From: Synergistaceae bacterium
Lineage (GTDB): Bacteria > Synergistota > Synergistia > Synergistales > Aminobacteriaceae
DNA length: 6,428 bases
Direction of reading: 5' to 3'
Assembly: GCA_012523155.1 (NCBI GenBank)
Contig: JAAYJB010000090.1
Span: 1 to 6,428, forward strand
In this document: piece by piece, positions 1 through 6,307 of the stretch
Numbering within the stretch: position 1 is the stretch's first letter
Layout of the letters: every line of letters starts with the position of its first letter
Made by a program: the position numbers and the translations under genes
Notes under the pieces: model-generated
Database searches by the model: none
What the model was told of the DNA's origin: nothing
What the model saw: only the letters and a program-made list of their open reading frames with translations

Positions 1-845
1 CAGACGGCCACGGGGAGAATGGCAGTGACCCCGTGGTTTCCGCTCCCGGCGCTGCTCATGACCGGCATGGGGGTTCCGGCCATCCGTGCGTCCGCAGCAG
101 AAGCGGCATACGCCTTGATCTTCATGCTGAGATCTTCAGAATCAAAACAGGGACCGCTGTGTTCCTTAATTGTTTTTCCCACATCGAGCCCGGTGGTATG
201 TGCAGGGTCAAGTCCGTACTCTGCTATGGCCATGTTCATATCCACTCCGGCCATAACGTATTCAACATCCTCTGTATCCATAGTGTCCACAAGGGAAACC
301 AGGTCACGGAATTTCATTCCGGCAACTTGATCGGTGATGCTTGCCCCTGTCGCTGCAGATCCGGCAGAAGATGTCTCAGCAGAAAAAACGGTTTTTCCGT
401 TGAGGGTGACCTCTGTGATCCCGGTATGGGATTTTTCAATAATGCAGCAGGCTTCATCCTTCCCCGATCTGACGGATGCCTTTACATACACACCGTGTTT
501 CTCAAGATCGGGAACAACCTGGACTGCGTTTTTTTCAAGCAGATCCATGGCAGCGGCAATATTATCCCTGCTGCAGTCCTTCAGGACCTCAAGCCCGTAT
601 TCGGATTTTCCGCAGAAAGCAGAAAGTGAAGCAGCCACGTTATTTCCGCGAAGGCCGTCCGTACCCGGAATGCCAACATCCACGCCGTTTTTGTATATGC
701 TGTCGCTCACGACCGCACAAACGGCATCGACTTTTCCTTTCAGCTCCTCCCGTGCCCGGGCGACAGCAAGCGCCACCGCTCCGGGCTCGGTACATCCGAG
801 CGCCGGTTTGACTTCTGCACGCAAAAACTCCCTTATTGTGAACAC
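1..845 (-). CDS. L-cysteine desulfidase / serine dehydratase alpha-like protein (CyuA/YhaM, UPF0597 family), 3' end outside window
   Basis: Reading the minus strand from GTG at 845 gives 281 uninterrupted codons that leave the window at base 1; the family is usually a little over 400 residues, so roughly the last third is missing. The start reads VFTIREFLRAEVKPALGCTEP. The GCTEP motif (C18) matches the N-terminal conserved cysteine of this family, and SAGSGNHG (265-272) followed by VTAILPVAV matches the conserved glycine-rich loop. Characterised members (archaeal L-cysteine desulfidase, E. coli CyuA) are oxygen-sensitive cytoplasmic Fe-S enzymes that break L-cysteine down to pyruvate, ammonia and sulfide. 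The other expected cluster cysteines lie beyond the edge. GTG is the only possible start: an in-frame TGA at 903-905 precedes it with no ATG, GTG or TTG between, and AGGAGGG lies 6 bases upstream. The plus-strand open frames over this stretch are shadows. The family call is strong; cysteine versus serine or a related substrate is not settled. Confidence 0.9.
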   Translation of the reverse strand, partial: MFTIREFLRAEVKPALGCTEPGAVALAVARAREELKGKVDAVCAVVSDSIYKNGVDVGIPGTDGLRGNNVAASLSAFCGKSEYGLEVLKDCSRDNIAAAMDLLEKNAVQVVPDLEKHGVYVKASVRSGKDEACCIIEKSHTGITEVTLNGKTVFSAETSSAGSAATGASITDQVAGMKFRDLVSLVDTMDTEDVEYVMAGVDMNMAIAEYGLDPAHTTGLDVGKTIKEHSGPCFDSEDLSMKIKAYAASAADARMAGTPMPVMSSAGSGNHGVTAILPVAV

Positions 846-851
846 GTTCTT

Positions 852-858
852 CCCTCCT
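852..858 (-). promoter_or_regulatory. Ribosome binding site for the GTG-started desulfidase gene
   Basis: On the minus strand AGGAGGG (858 to 852) stands 6 bases before GTG at 845. It is a near-perfect anti-16S complement and decides the non-ATG start, since no other start codon exists downstream of the in-frame stop at 903-905. Confidence 0.85.
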
Positions 859-885
859 GTGAGTGGATATGATGAGTTCTTTTTT

Positions 886-914
886 ATAGTAACTTCCCGG
901 GTTCATCCGGTCAA
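886..914 (-). promoter_or_regulatory. Sigma-70-type promoter for the desulfidase gene
   Basis: On the minus strand TTGACC (914-909) is separated by exactly 17 bases from TACTAT (891-886). This is a close match to the -35/-10 consensus with ideal spacing. Transcription would start near 879, giving a leader of about 34 bases before the GTG at 845, enough for the ribosome binding site. It is the best promoter-like match I found in the intergenic region. Seen by motif only; no operator is recognised beyond the short palindrome TCAATTGA (911-918) overlapping the -35 box. Confidence 0.65.
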
Positions 915-977
915 TTGAAATAACTAATTTTTTTAATGCCCGGAACTGGATAATATGAGGATGAAGGCAATTCTTCC

Positions 978-1007
978 TTGATTGATTGCTTCACTATAGG
1001 ATAAAAT
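978..1007 (+). promoter_or_regulatory. Candidate promoter for the nitronate monooxygenase-like gene
   Basis: TTGATT (978-983) and TAAAAT (1002-1007) are spaced by 18 bases in the AT-rich part of the divergent intergenic region. A start near 1014 would give a leader of about 70 bases. The match is moderate. The leader holds only a weak inverted repeat (AGCGT at 1018-1022, ACGCT at 1046-1050) around an A/T-rich tract, with no recognisable riboswitch. Confidence 0.4.
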
Positions 1008-1071
1008 ATGACGGTTCAGCGTAAAGAGCATTCTTTTTAAAAAAAACGCTAATGCTGACAGAACATTTGAA

Positions 1072-1077
1072 GAGGAG
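1072..1077 (+). promoter_or_regulatory. Ribosome binding site deciding the TTG start at 1086
   Basis: GAGGAG at 1072-1077 stands 8 bases before TTG at 1086. An in-frame TGA at 1068-1070 rules out any earlier start, and the first internal ATG (residue 23) falls inside the conserved flavin-binding QGGMG motif. The TTG must therefore be the initiator. Confidence 0.8.
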
Positions 1078-1085
1078 AGAGCCTT

Positions 1086-2159
1086 TTGAGCCAATTGCCC
1101 GTATTGAAGCTAGGAAAACACCAGCCCCTGTATCCATTGATACAGGGAGGAATGGGGGTCGCTATTTCGGGACCGAACCTTGCAGGGCATGTCGCCCGGA
1201 GCGGCGGCGTGGGAACGATCGCCAGTGTCGGCCTTGCGTGTAATTCACCCCATTACAATGGCCGAAACTACTTTGAGGCCAATCAGCTGGCCGTAAAAGA
1301 GGGGATAGAGGAAGCAAGAAAAATTGCCGGGCCGGAAGGGGTCATTGCGGTGAACTGCATGGTAGCGCTTACCGATTATGACCGCCACGTGAAATCCGCC
1401 TGCGAAGGCGGTGTGGACGTGATCATCTCAGGGGCCGGGCTGCCGCTTCGGCTTCCGGAGTACGCGAAAGAATTTTCGGAAGTGGCCCTTGTCCCAATTG
1501 TCAGTTCGGTTAAAGCTGCAAGTCTCATCACCCGCAGATGGGAGAAGACCTACGGGCGTGTGCCTGACGGATTCGTCGTCGAAACACCGAAGTACGCCGG
1601 CGGACATCTCGGCGTGACGAAGATGGACCAGGTGGATGATGACGAGTTCTCTCTCGAGAAAGTCGTCCCCCCCCTTGTAGAGTTTGTGTCGAAGGAGATG
1701 GGAAGCGACATCCCGGTTATTGCCGCAGGAGGCATATGGGACAGAAAAGATATTGATTGGGCTTTCAGCCTGGGTGCCAAGGGTGTCCAGATGGGAACCC
1801 GTTTTGCCGCGACCTATGAAGGAGACGCCTCCGACAGGTTCAAGCAGGCCTTTATCGACGCAAAAGAAGAGGATGTGGTCATTATCCAAAGTCCTGCAGG
1901 CCTTCCCGGAAGGGCCCTGCGGTCGCCCTTCATCGATCAGTACATCAAGGGGAACGTGGAAAGCAAGCCCTGCATTGCCAACTGCCTGACTCACTGCAGG
2001 TATAAGACGGAGCGGGAGACCTTCTGCATCGCCCAGGCACTTATCGACGCCTACAGGGGAAACTGGGAGGAAGGCCTTTTCTTCTGCGGCTCAAATGTCA
2101 CCCGGGTAAAAGGACTTGAACATGTCGATGACATCATAAAGGAACTTTTTCCAAACTGA
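1086..2159 (+). CDS. Nitronate monooxygenase / FabK-like FMN-dependent oxidoreductase with C-terminal cysteine cluster
   Basis: The 357-residue product is a TIM-barrel flavoprotein of the nitronate monooxygenase (2-nitropropane dioxygenase) and enoyl-ACP reductase II superfamily. Visible family signatures are IQGGMGVAISGPNLAGHVARSG near the N terminus (19-40), KYAGGHLG (169-176) with H174 in the place of the nitronate monooxygenase catalytic histidine, VIAAGGI (211-217) and GAKGVQMGTRFAAT (230-243) forming the phosphate-binding end of the barrel, and SPAGLPGRALRSPF (269-282). There is no signal peptide, so it is cytoplasmic. The C terminus has C296, C300, C304 and C314 (CX3CX3CX9C) plus C334 in LFFCGSN, a tail I associate with homologues from strict anaerobes and not with the classical oxygen-using enzymes. 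Substrate is unknown: nitronate oxidation, enoyl reduction or another flavin reaction are all possible. It is divergent from the desulfidase gene and starts with TTG. Confidence 0.88.
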   Translation: MSQLPVLKLGKHQPLYPLIQGGMGVAISGPNLAGHVARSGGVGTIASVGLACNSPHYNGRNYFEANQLAVKEGIEEARKIAGPEGVIAVNCMVALTDYDRHVKSACEGGVDVIISGAGLPLRLPEYAKEFSEVALVPIVSSVKAASLITRRWEKTYGRVPDGFVVETPKYAGGHLGVTKMDQVDDDEFSLEKVVPPLVEFVSKEMGSDIPVIAAGGIWDRKDIDWAFSLGAKGVQMGTRFAATYEGDASDRFKQAFIDAKEEDVVIIQSPAGLPGRALRSPFIDQYIKGNVESKPCIANCLTHCRYKTERETFCIAQALIDAYRGNWEEGLFFCGSNVTRVKGLEHVDDIIKELFPN

Positions 2160-2190
2160 CATCTCCACCCGTTAAATGAGGTGCAATTAT

Positions 2191-2220
2191 AGGCGGGAGG
2201 AATCCTCCCGCCTTCTTCGT
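2191..2220 (+). terminator. GC-rich hairpin, probable (perhaps leaky) intrinsic terminator after the monooxygenase-like gene
   Basis: AGGCGGGAGG (2191-2200) pairs perfectly with CCTCCCGCCT (2204-2213) around the 3-base loop AAT, giving a 10-bp stem. The tail TTCTTCGTTATTTT is T-rich but interrupted, so termination may be incomplete. The hairpin lies 31 bases after the stop codon at 2157-2159. It ends only 14 bases before the ribosome binding site of the next gene, so it may also influence that gene. Confidence 0.7.
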
Positions 2221-2227
2221 TATTTTC

Positions 2228-2234
2228 GAGGAGG
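2228..2234 (+). promoter_or_regulatory. Ribosome binding site of the MscS-family gene
   Basis: GAGGAGG at 2228-2234 is 7 bases before ATG 2242. An overlapping ATG at 2238 is in another frame and only 3 bases from the site, too close, which supports the start at 2242. The site is separated by just 14 bases from the upstream hairpin. No good promoter is visible between hairpin and gene; the nearest candidate is a weak extended -10 (TG at 2182-2183, AATTAT at 2185-2190) overlapping the hairpin. Confidence 0.75.
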
Positions 2235-2241
2235 TAAATGA

Positions 2242-4614
2242 ATGAGAAGAAATGCGATCAGATCTCTACTTCACCGGGCTGCAGTAATAGCGGCAGTCCT
2301 TCTGTTCACCCTGTCACTGATCCCTTTTGAAGTGTCAGCTTCCGATCCTGCGCAGCAGCCTGCCGCACAGGAAACAGCAAGTCAGGGAACAGCACCTGCA
2401 TCTCCCGACGTGGTACCTGAGGCTGCGAAGGAATGGCAGCCTCCTGCAACTGCTGAAAAGGTCCAGATGCGGATCGATGAACTGCAGAAGGAGATGGACC
2501 TTCTCCAGAAGCAGCGGGAAGACCTCCAGAAAGAGGAAGGCATTGAGTCGGAGATGCACCGGAAGCTGGTTGTCGCCCTCGGCGGCGTTCAGAATGCGTA
2601 TGCCCGGTATGCCACAGCCATCGACAACCTTTCAAGGGCGAAAAACGAGGCAGCAGAGGCCGCAAAAACTGAAGGCGCTTCCGTGATCAAGGATCCTCCT
2701 CCCTATAATCTCTCCTTCTATGACGGTGTCCGCAACCAGCTCGAGGGTGTCGACCAGAGGCTGAAGTCGGTCGTTTCCTCCGTAACCCTTGCGGAAGGCG
2801 CTCTGAAGGCTATTCCTGAACAAATTGAGAATGCGGAGAAAAAAGTACAGACTATAAAGTCTGAGCTTGAATCGCCGGAATGGGTGGGGAACAAGGAAAA
2901 GGAAATGGAACTCAAGGAGGCTGAGGCGGAGCTTGAAGCTTTCCGTCTTTCCCTGGCAGCCAACAAAATGAACATGGACGCCAATGTGCTGCGACGGAAA
3001 TACCTTGAGGCCCAGAAGGCCACACTCACAAAGGACGTCGATCTGGTCGGGAAAAACCTGAAATACGACGAGGAAGACCTGAACCAGAGAGTCGACAGCA
3101 TCGGGAAAGAAATAACAGTTGTCAGGGAATCCATCGCAAAGCTTCAGGCAGAGAGAGAAAGGTCCCGGACGAATCTCGTAAGGAGCCAGGGACAGCTGAA
3201 CGCTGCCAAGGACGACAAGCAGAAGGTCCAGGCAGCTGCACTGGTGGCCGAGCGGGATGCGGATCTGAAGAGAGCCCAGGCTGCCATAGATGAGCGGGAA
3301 CAAAAGATCGTACAGCTGGAGGAAGGAAGGCGTATCTGGCAGACCCGCTACAGGTTGGTGAACAAGGACATCAAGAGCGATGAGCTCTGGGATACCAGGA
3401 GCCAGGTGAACTCGAGACTGAAGGACCTGGAGAACACCTTCCAGGTTCACCAGAGGAGCCTTGCCTCACTGCAGGCCGAGCTTCTGGCAGCCCAGAAGGA
3501 CTTGGCCGAGAATGAGAATGACAAGACGATCGCTCCCAGGATCCAGAGGCGGATAGGCTCGATCGAAAAAACGATCCAGCTCATGAATGCCACCGTTGCG
3601 CACGCATTCAACCTTTACAACGGGTACTCCCGCCTTTCGGAGGAGATCGATTCACGGATCGATACAGTGCGGATAGCCGCCCAGGTGACCCGCTTCAGCA
3701 AGGAGCGCATTCTGTCGTTCTGGAACATGTCCCTCTGGTCGGGTGAAGGATTCAACGTTACCGTCTCAAAGCTGGTCATCTCGGTCTTTCTTTTCTTTGC
3801 GGCGTTTTTTATGAGCGGCTGGCTGACGCGGCTCGTGGGAAAGACGATCCTGAGGCGCTTCCGCATGGACCCGACCGCCCAGATCGCTACTCAGAAGATA
3901 CTCTTTTATATCTTCATGGTGTCCTTCATCCTCTCTGCTCTTGAAGTGGCAGGCATACCGCTGACAGCATTCGCATTCCTTGGCGGTGCCCTGGCCATCG
4001 GCATAGGTTTCGGCGCCCAGAACTTTTTCAATAACCTTATCAGTGGCTTCATCCTCATGTTCACGAAGCCGATCCGCATGAACGACACTATTGAGATAGA
4101 CGGGCTCTTTGCCTCTGTCGAGGAGATCGGATCTCGTTCGACCCATGTGAAAACTTTCGACAATGTCGATGTACTTGTTCCGAACAGCTACTTCCTGAAT
4201 AACAACATAATCAACTGGACCCATACGGACCAGAAGATCCGTCAGAAACTCAACATCAGAGTTGCCTACGGTTCGGATGTCAGGAAAGTGGAAGAGCTTC
4301 TTTCCAAGGCAGCTTCCGATCATTCCAGGATCCTGAAGAATCCCGATCCGTTTGTCATATTCAGGGATTTCGGCACCAGTTCCCTGGACTTCACTCTTTT
4401 CTACTGGATAGACATGACGAAGGCCTCAACGCTGAAGGTGGGAAGCGATTTGAGGTTCCGCATCGTTTCTCTCTTCGAGGAAAACGGAATTGTCATTGCT
4501 TTCCCGCAGCTTGATGTTCACCTTGATTCCGGGAGTCCCCTACAGCTTGCAATGACGCGGGGTCGAAGAACTGCAAGCGTGGAGCCAGACAGGGAACAGG
4601 TGTCGGAGGAATAG
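2242..4614 (+). CDS. MscS-family mechanosensitive channel with signal peptide and long periplasmic coiled-coil domain
   Basis: The 790-residue product opens with a typical signal peptide: basic MRRNAIRSLLHR, a hydrophobic core at 13-28, and a likely cut after VSA (31-33). An Ala/Pro/Gln-rich linker (about 34-70) leads into a long charged helical region (about 71-490) with heptad-like coiled-coil character. Membrane segments follow at about 510-527 and 553-570, then the pore helix region 573-607 (FAFLGGALAIGIGFGAQNFF and onward). The MscS beta domain (about 613-660, with VLVPNSYFLNNNIINW) and the cytoplasmic alpha/beta domain (about 665-757) complete it. Such channels open under membrane tension to release solutes during osmotic downshift. 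The large extracytoplasmic part recalls MscK/MscM, but the additional membrane helices of those proteins are absent. I see no cysteine in the whole protein. GAGGAGG (2228-2234) lies 7 bases before the ATG. The next gene starts 3 bases after the stop. Confidence 0.92.
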   Translation: MRRNAIRSLLHRAAVIAAVLLFTLSLIPFEVSASDPAQQPAAQETASQGTAPASPDVVPEAAKEWQPPATAEKVQMRIDELQKEMDLLQKQREDLQKEEGIESEMHRKLVVALGGVQNAYARYATAIDNLSRAKNEAAEAAKTEGASVIKDPPPYNLSFYDGVRNQLEGVDQRLKSVVSSVTLAEGALKAIPEQIENAEKKVQTIKSELESPEWVGNKEKEMELKEAEAELEAFRLSLAANKMNMDANVLRRKYLEAQKATLTKDVDLVGKNLKYDEEDLNQRVDSIGKEITVVRESIAKLQAERERSRTNLVRSQGQLNAAKDDKQKVQAAALVAERDADLKRAQAAIDEREQKIVQLEEGRRIWQTRYRLVNKDIKSDELWDTRSQVNSRLKDLENTFQVHQRSLASLQAELLAAQKDLAENENDKTIAPRIQRRIGSIEKTIQLMNATVAHAFNLYNGYSRLSEEIDSRIDTVRIAAQVTRFSKERILSFWNMSLWSGEGFNVTVSKLVISVFLFFAAFFMSGWLTRLVGKTILRRFRMDPTAQIATQKILFYIFMVSFILSALEVAGIPLTAFAFLGGALAIGIGFGAQNFFNNLISGFILMFTKPIRMNDTIEIDGLFASVEEIGSRSTHVKTFDNVDVLVPNSYFLNNNIINWTHTDQKIRQKLNIRVAYGSDVRKVEELLSKAASDHSRILKNPDPFVIFRDFGTSSLDFTLFYWIDMTKASTLKVGSDLRFRIVSLFEENGIVIAFPQLDVHLDSGSPLQLAMTRGRRTASVEPDREQVSEE
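4605..4610 (+). promoter_or_regulatory. Ribosome binding site of the RocB-like gene, embedded in the channel gene
   Basis: GGAGGA at 4605-4610 sits in the last codons of the channel gene (stop TAG 4612-4614) and 7 bases before ATG 4618. Ribosomes ending the channel reading frame would be positioned over this site, so translation of the two genes is probably coupled. Confidence 0.85.
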
Positions 4615-4617
4615 ACT

Positions 4618-6267
4618 ATGACGCTCTCCCTTTCCGGTGATGACCTGTACAGACTCCTTCTGGATCTTGTGGCGATCCCGAGCGTGTCGTTCTCGGAAAA
4701 GGAGAATGAGGCAGCTGATTTCATATATACCCGGCTGTCGGAGCTCGAGTACTTTCGCCGCAATCCGTCGTTCCTGAGGAAACTTCCTGCGGCGAAAGGA
4801 GACCCGCTGCAAAGAAATGCAGTTGCTGCCCTTGTAAAGGCTCCTTCGGGAAGGAAAAAAACGGTCATTCTTACGGGGCATTTCGACGTAGTTGATGCGG
4901 AGGCATACGGCCCTCTGAAATCGCTTGCTTTTTCACCTGAAGTATTGACGAAGCGGATCGGGGAGCTTGAGATTTCGAAGGATGCACAGTCTGACCTGGC
5001 GAGCGGAGAGTACCTGTTCGGGCGGGGCGTTTCTGATATGAAGTCCGGGATCGCACTGGAGATGGGGCTTCTTGCGGAAATATCACGGGCAGAAGATTTT
5101 CCCGCGAACATTCTTTTCCTGGCGGTTCCCGACGAAGAAAACACCTCGGCGGGAATGAGGGGGGCCGTTCCCTGGCTCGTGAGGCTCAGGGAAGAGTGGG
5201 GGCTGGAGTATGCCGCGGCCCTCAACGGAGAGCCGTCTGTTGGGGGACGTGACGTATCCGCTGGAGCGGTCTACCTGGGTACCATAGGGAAAATAATGCC
5301 CTTTTTCCTCTGCGTAGGGAAGGAAGCACATGTTGGTGATTATTTCGACGGAGTCAGTGCTTCTCTTATAACGGCAAACCTTGCCCTTACCCTTGAAGGT
5401 GCGGCGTCGACGTCTGAAACAAGGGACGGCAGAAGTTTTCCGCCCCTTGCCTGTCTCAGGTTCAGAGACCTGGTCAGGAATTATTCCGTTACGCTTCCGG
5501 AACGCGCGGTGGCATATTATAACCTGCTCACGGTGGAAAAGACTCCCGCCCGAGTTCTTGATGAAATGAAGTCGGCTGCTGCGGAAGCCCTCAGGAAAAC
5601 GCTGGAAAGACTGGAAGAACAGAATGAACTTATACGTGCCGGGGGAGGAACGTTCCCCTCCATGAAATCCTTTGCTCCAAGAGTGATAGATTTCAGCGAG
5701 TTATTTTCGAAAGCCAATGCGAAATGCAAAGATCTTGCCGTGGAGCTCGAAGCGTTTGCAGGATCCCTGCCCTCTTCCCTGGATGAAAGGGACCGGTGTG
5801 TTGAAACCGCATCGTTCCTTCTGGATCTTTCGGGCGAAAAGGGACCCTTGGTTGTCGTGGGGTTTCTTCCGCCTTTCTATCCGCCGAGGGTGAATCAGAG
5901 AAAGACAGCCGGCGAACGGGCTCTTCTCCGGTCGATCGACCGGCTGAAACAGGACGGCAGAGAGCTCGGTCTTGACATTACATCCGTGGAAGTTTTCCAG
6001 GGTATCATGGACCTCAGTTATTTCGGTTTCCAGGGGGATCCCCGTGATCTTGACGTCCTGGCCCGCAACATGCCGCTCTGGGGAAAAGAGTACCATTTCC
6101 CTCTTGAGGATTTGAAAAAGCTCGATGTGCCGGTGACCAATTTCGGCCCAATCGGCAAGGATGACCATAAAAATACGGAACGCCTGCATCTGCCGTATTT
6201 CCTTGATACCCTTCCTTTCCTCTTCAGGAAGTTTGTTGGGTATCTGGCAGGAGGTCATGAAGAATAA
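4618..6267 (+). CDS. rocB: RocB-like M20-family metallohydrolase (arginine utilisation protein family)
   Basis: The 549-residue product matches RocB in length (the Bacillus subtilis protein is about 566) and in its zinc-peptidase signatures. TGHFDVVD (86-93) supplies the metal ligand H88 and D90; GRGVSDMKSG (135-144) gives the bridging D140; PDEENTSAG (171-179) gives the catalytic E173 and ligand E174; NGEPS (203-207) gives E205; EAHVG (236-240) holds H238 of the dimerisation domain; ERLHLPYF (521-528) supplies the last ligand, H524. All M20 metal and catalytic residues therefore appear intact. No signal peptide is present, so it is cytoplasmic. The RocB reaction is not firmly established to my knowledge; M20 enzymes cleave peptide or N-acyl bonds, and the Bacillus gene belongs to the arginine catabolic regulon. 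Residues about 290-460 form a large insert relative to simple M20 peptidases. It is the second gene of a unit with the channel and is followed after 7 bases by a terminator. Confidence 0.88.
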   Translation: MTLSLSGDDLYRLLLDLVAIPSVSFSEKENEAADFIYTRLSELEYFRRNPSFLRKLPAAKGDPLQRNAVAALVKAPSGRKKTVILTGHFDVVDAEAYGPLKSLAFSPEVLTKRIGELEISKDAQSDLASGEYLFGRGVSDMKSGIALEMGLLAEISRAEDFPANILFLAVPDEENTSAGMRGAVPWLVRLREEWGLEYAAALNGEPSVGGRDVSAGAVYLGTIGKIMPFFLCVGKEAHVGDYFDGVSASLITANLALTLEGAASTSETRDGRSFPPLACLRFRDLVRNYSVTLPERAVAYYNLLTVEKTPARVLDEMKSAAAEALRKTLERLEEQNELIRAGGGTFPSMKSFAPRVIDFSELFSKANAKCKDLAVELEAFAGSLPSSLDERDRCVETASFLLDLSGEKGPLVVVGFLPPFYPPRVNQRKTAGERALLRSIDRLKQDGRELGLDITSVEVFQGIMDLSYFGFQGDPRDLDVLARNMPLWGKEYHFPLEDLKKLDVPVTNFGPIGKDDHKNTERLHLPYFLDTLPFLFRKFVGYLAGGHEE

Positions 6268-6274
6268 CGGCAGG

Positions 6275-6307
6275 AAGATCCCCGGAAAAAATTCCGGGGA
6301 TCTTTTT
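6275..6307 (+). terminator. Strong intrinsic terminator after the RocB-like gene (5' exon of the group II intron)
   Basis: A perfect 13-bp stem (6275-6287 with 6292-6304, core GATCCCCGG/CCGGGGATC) closes a 4-base A loop and runs into a T tract at 6303-6307. It starts 7 bases after the rocB stop codon. The T tract is cut off exactly by the group II intron at 6308, so the terminator probably was the intron's insertion target, and the original downstream flank lies beyond the intron. Confidence 0.9.

Noticed and set aside
19..918. Several plus-strand open frames (19-330, 33-629, 334-918, 476-811) over the left end.
   Set aside because: They are shadows of the minus-strand desulfidase gene, lack family motifs or ribosome binding sites, and overlap one another in different frames.
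1008..1040. A 10-codon open frame (MTVQRKEHSF) upstream of the flavoprotein gene, considered as a leader peptide.
   Set aside because: Only a weak AGGA precedes it, its ATG overlaps the region just after the candidate -10 box so it would lie at or before the transcript start, and it has no run of regulatory codons.
1018..1050. Inverted repeat AGCGT/ACGCT around an A/T-rich stretch in the flavoprotein leader, considered as a terminator or riboswitch.
   Set aside because: The stem is only 5 bp with a long loop and no T tract follows; it matches no riboswitch I know.
2632..3450. A 272-codon minus-strand open frame antisense to the channel's coiled coil.
   Set aside because: It is made of Leu/Phe/Val-rich composition expected from the complement of Glu/Lys/Gln codons, with no recognisable domain; the plus-strand protein is complete and coherent.
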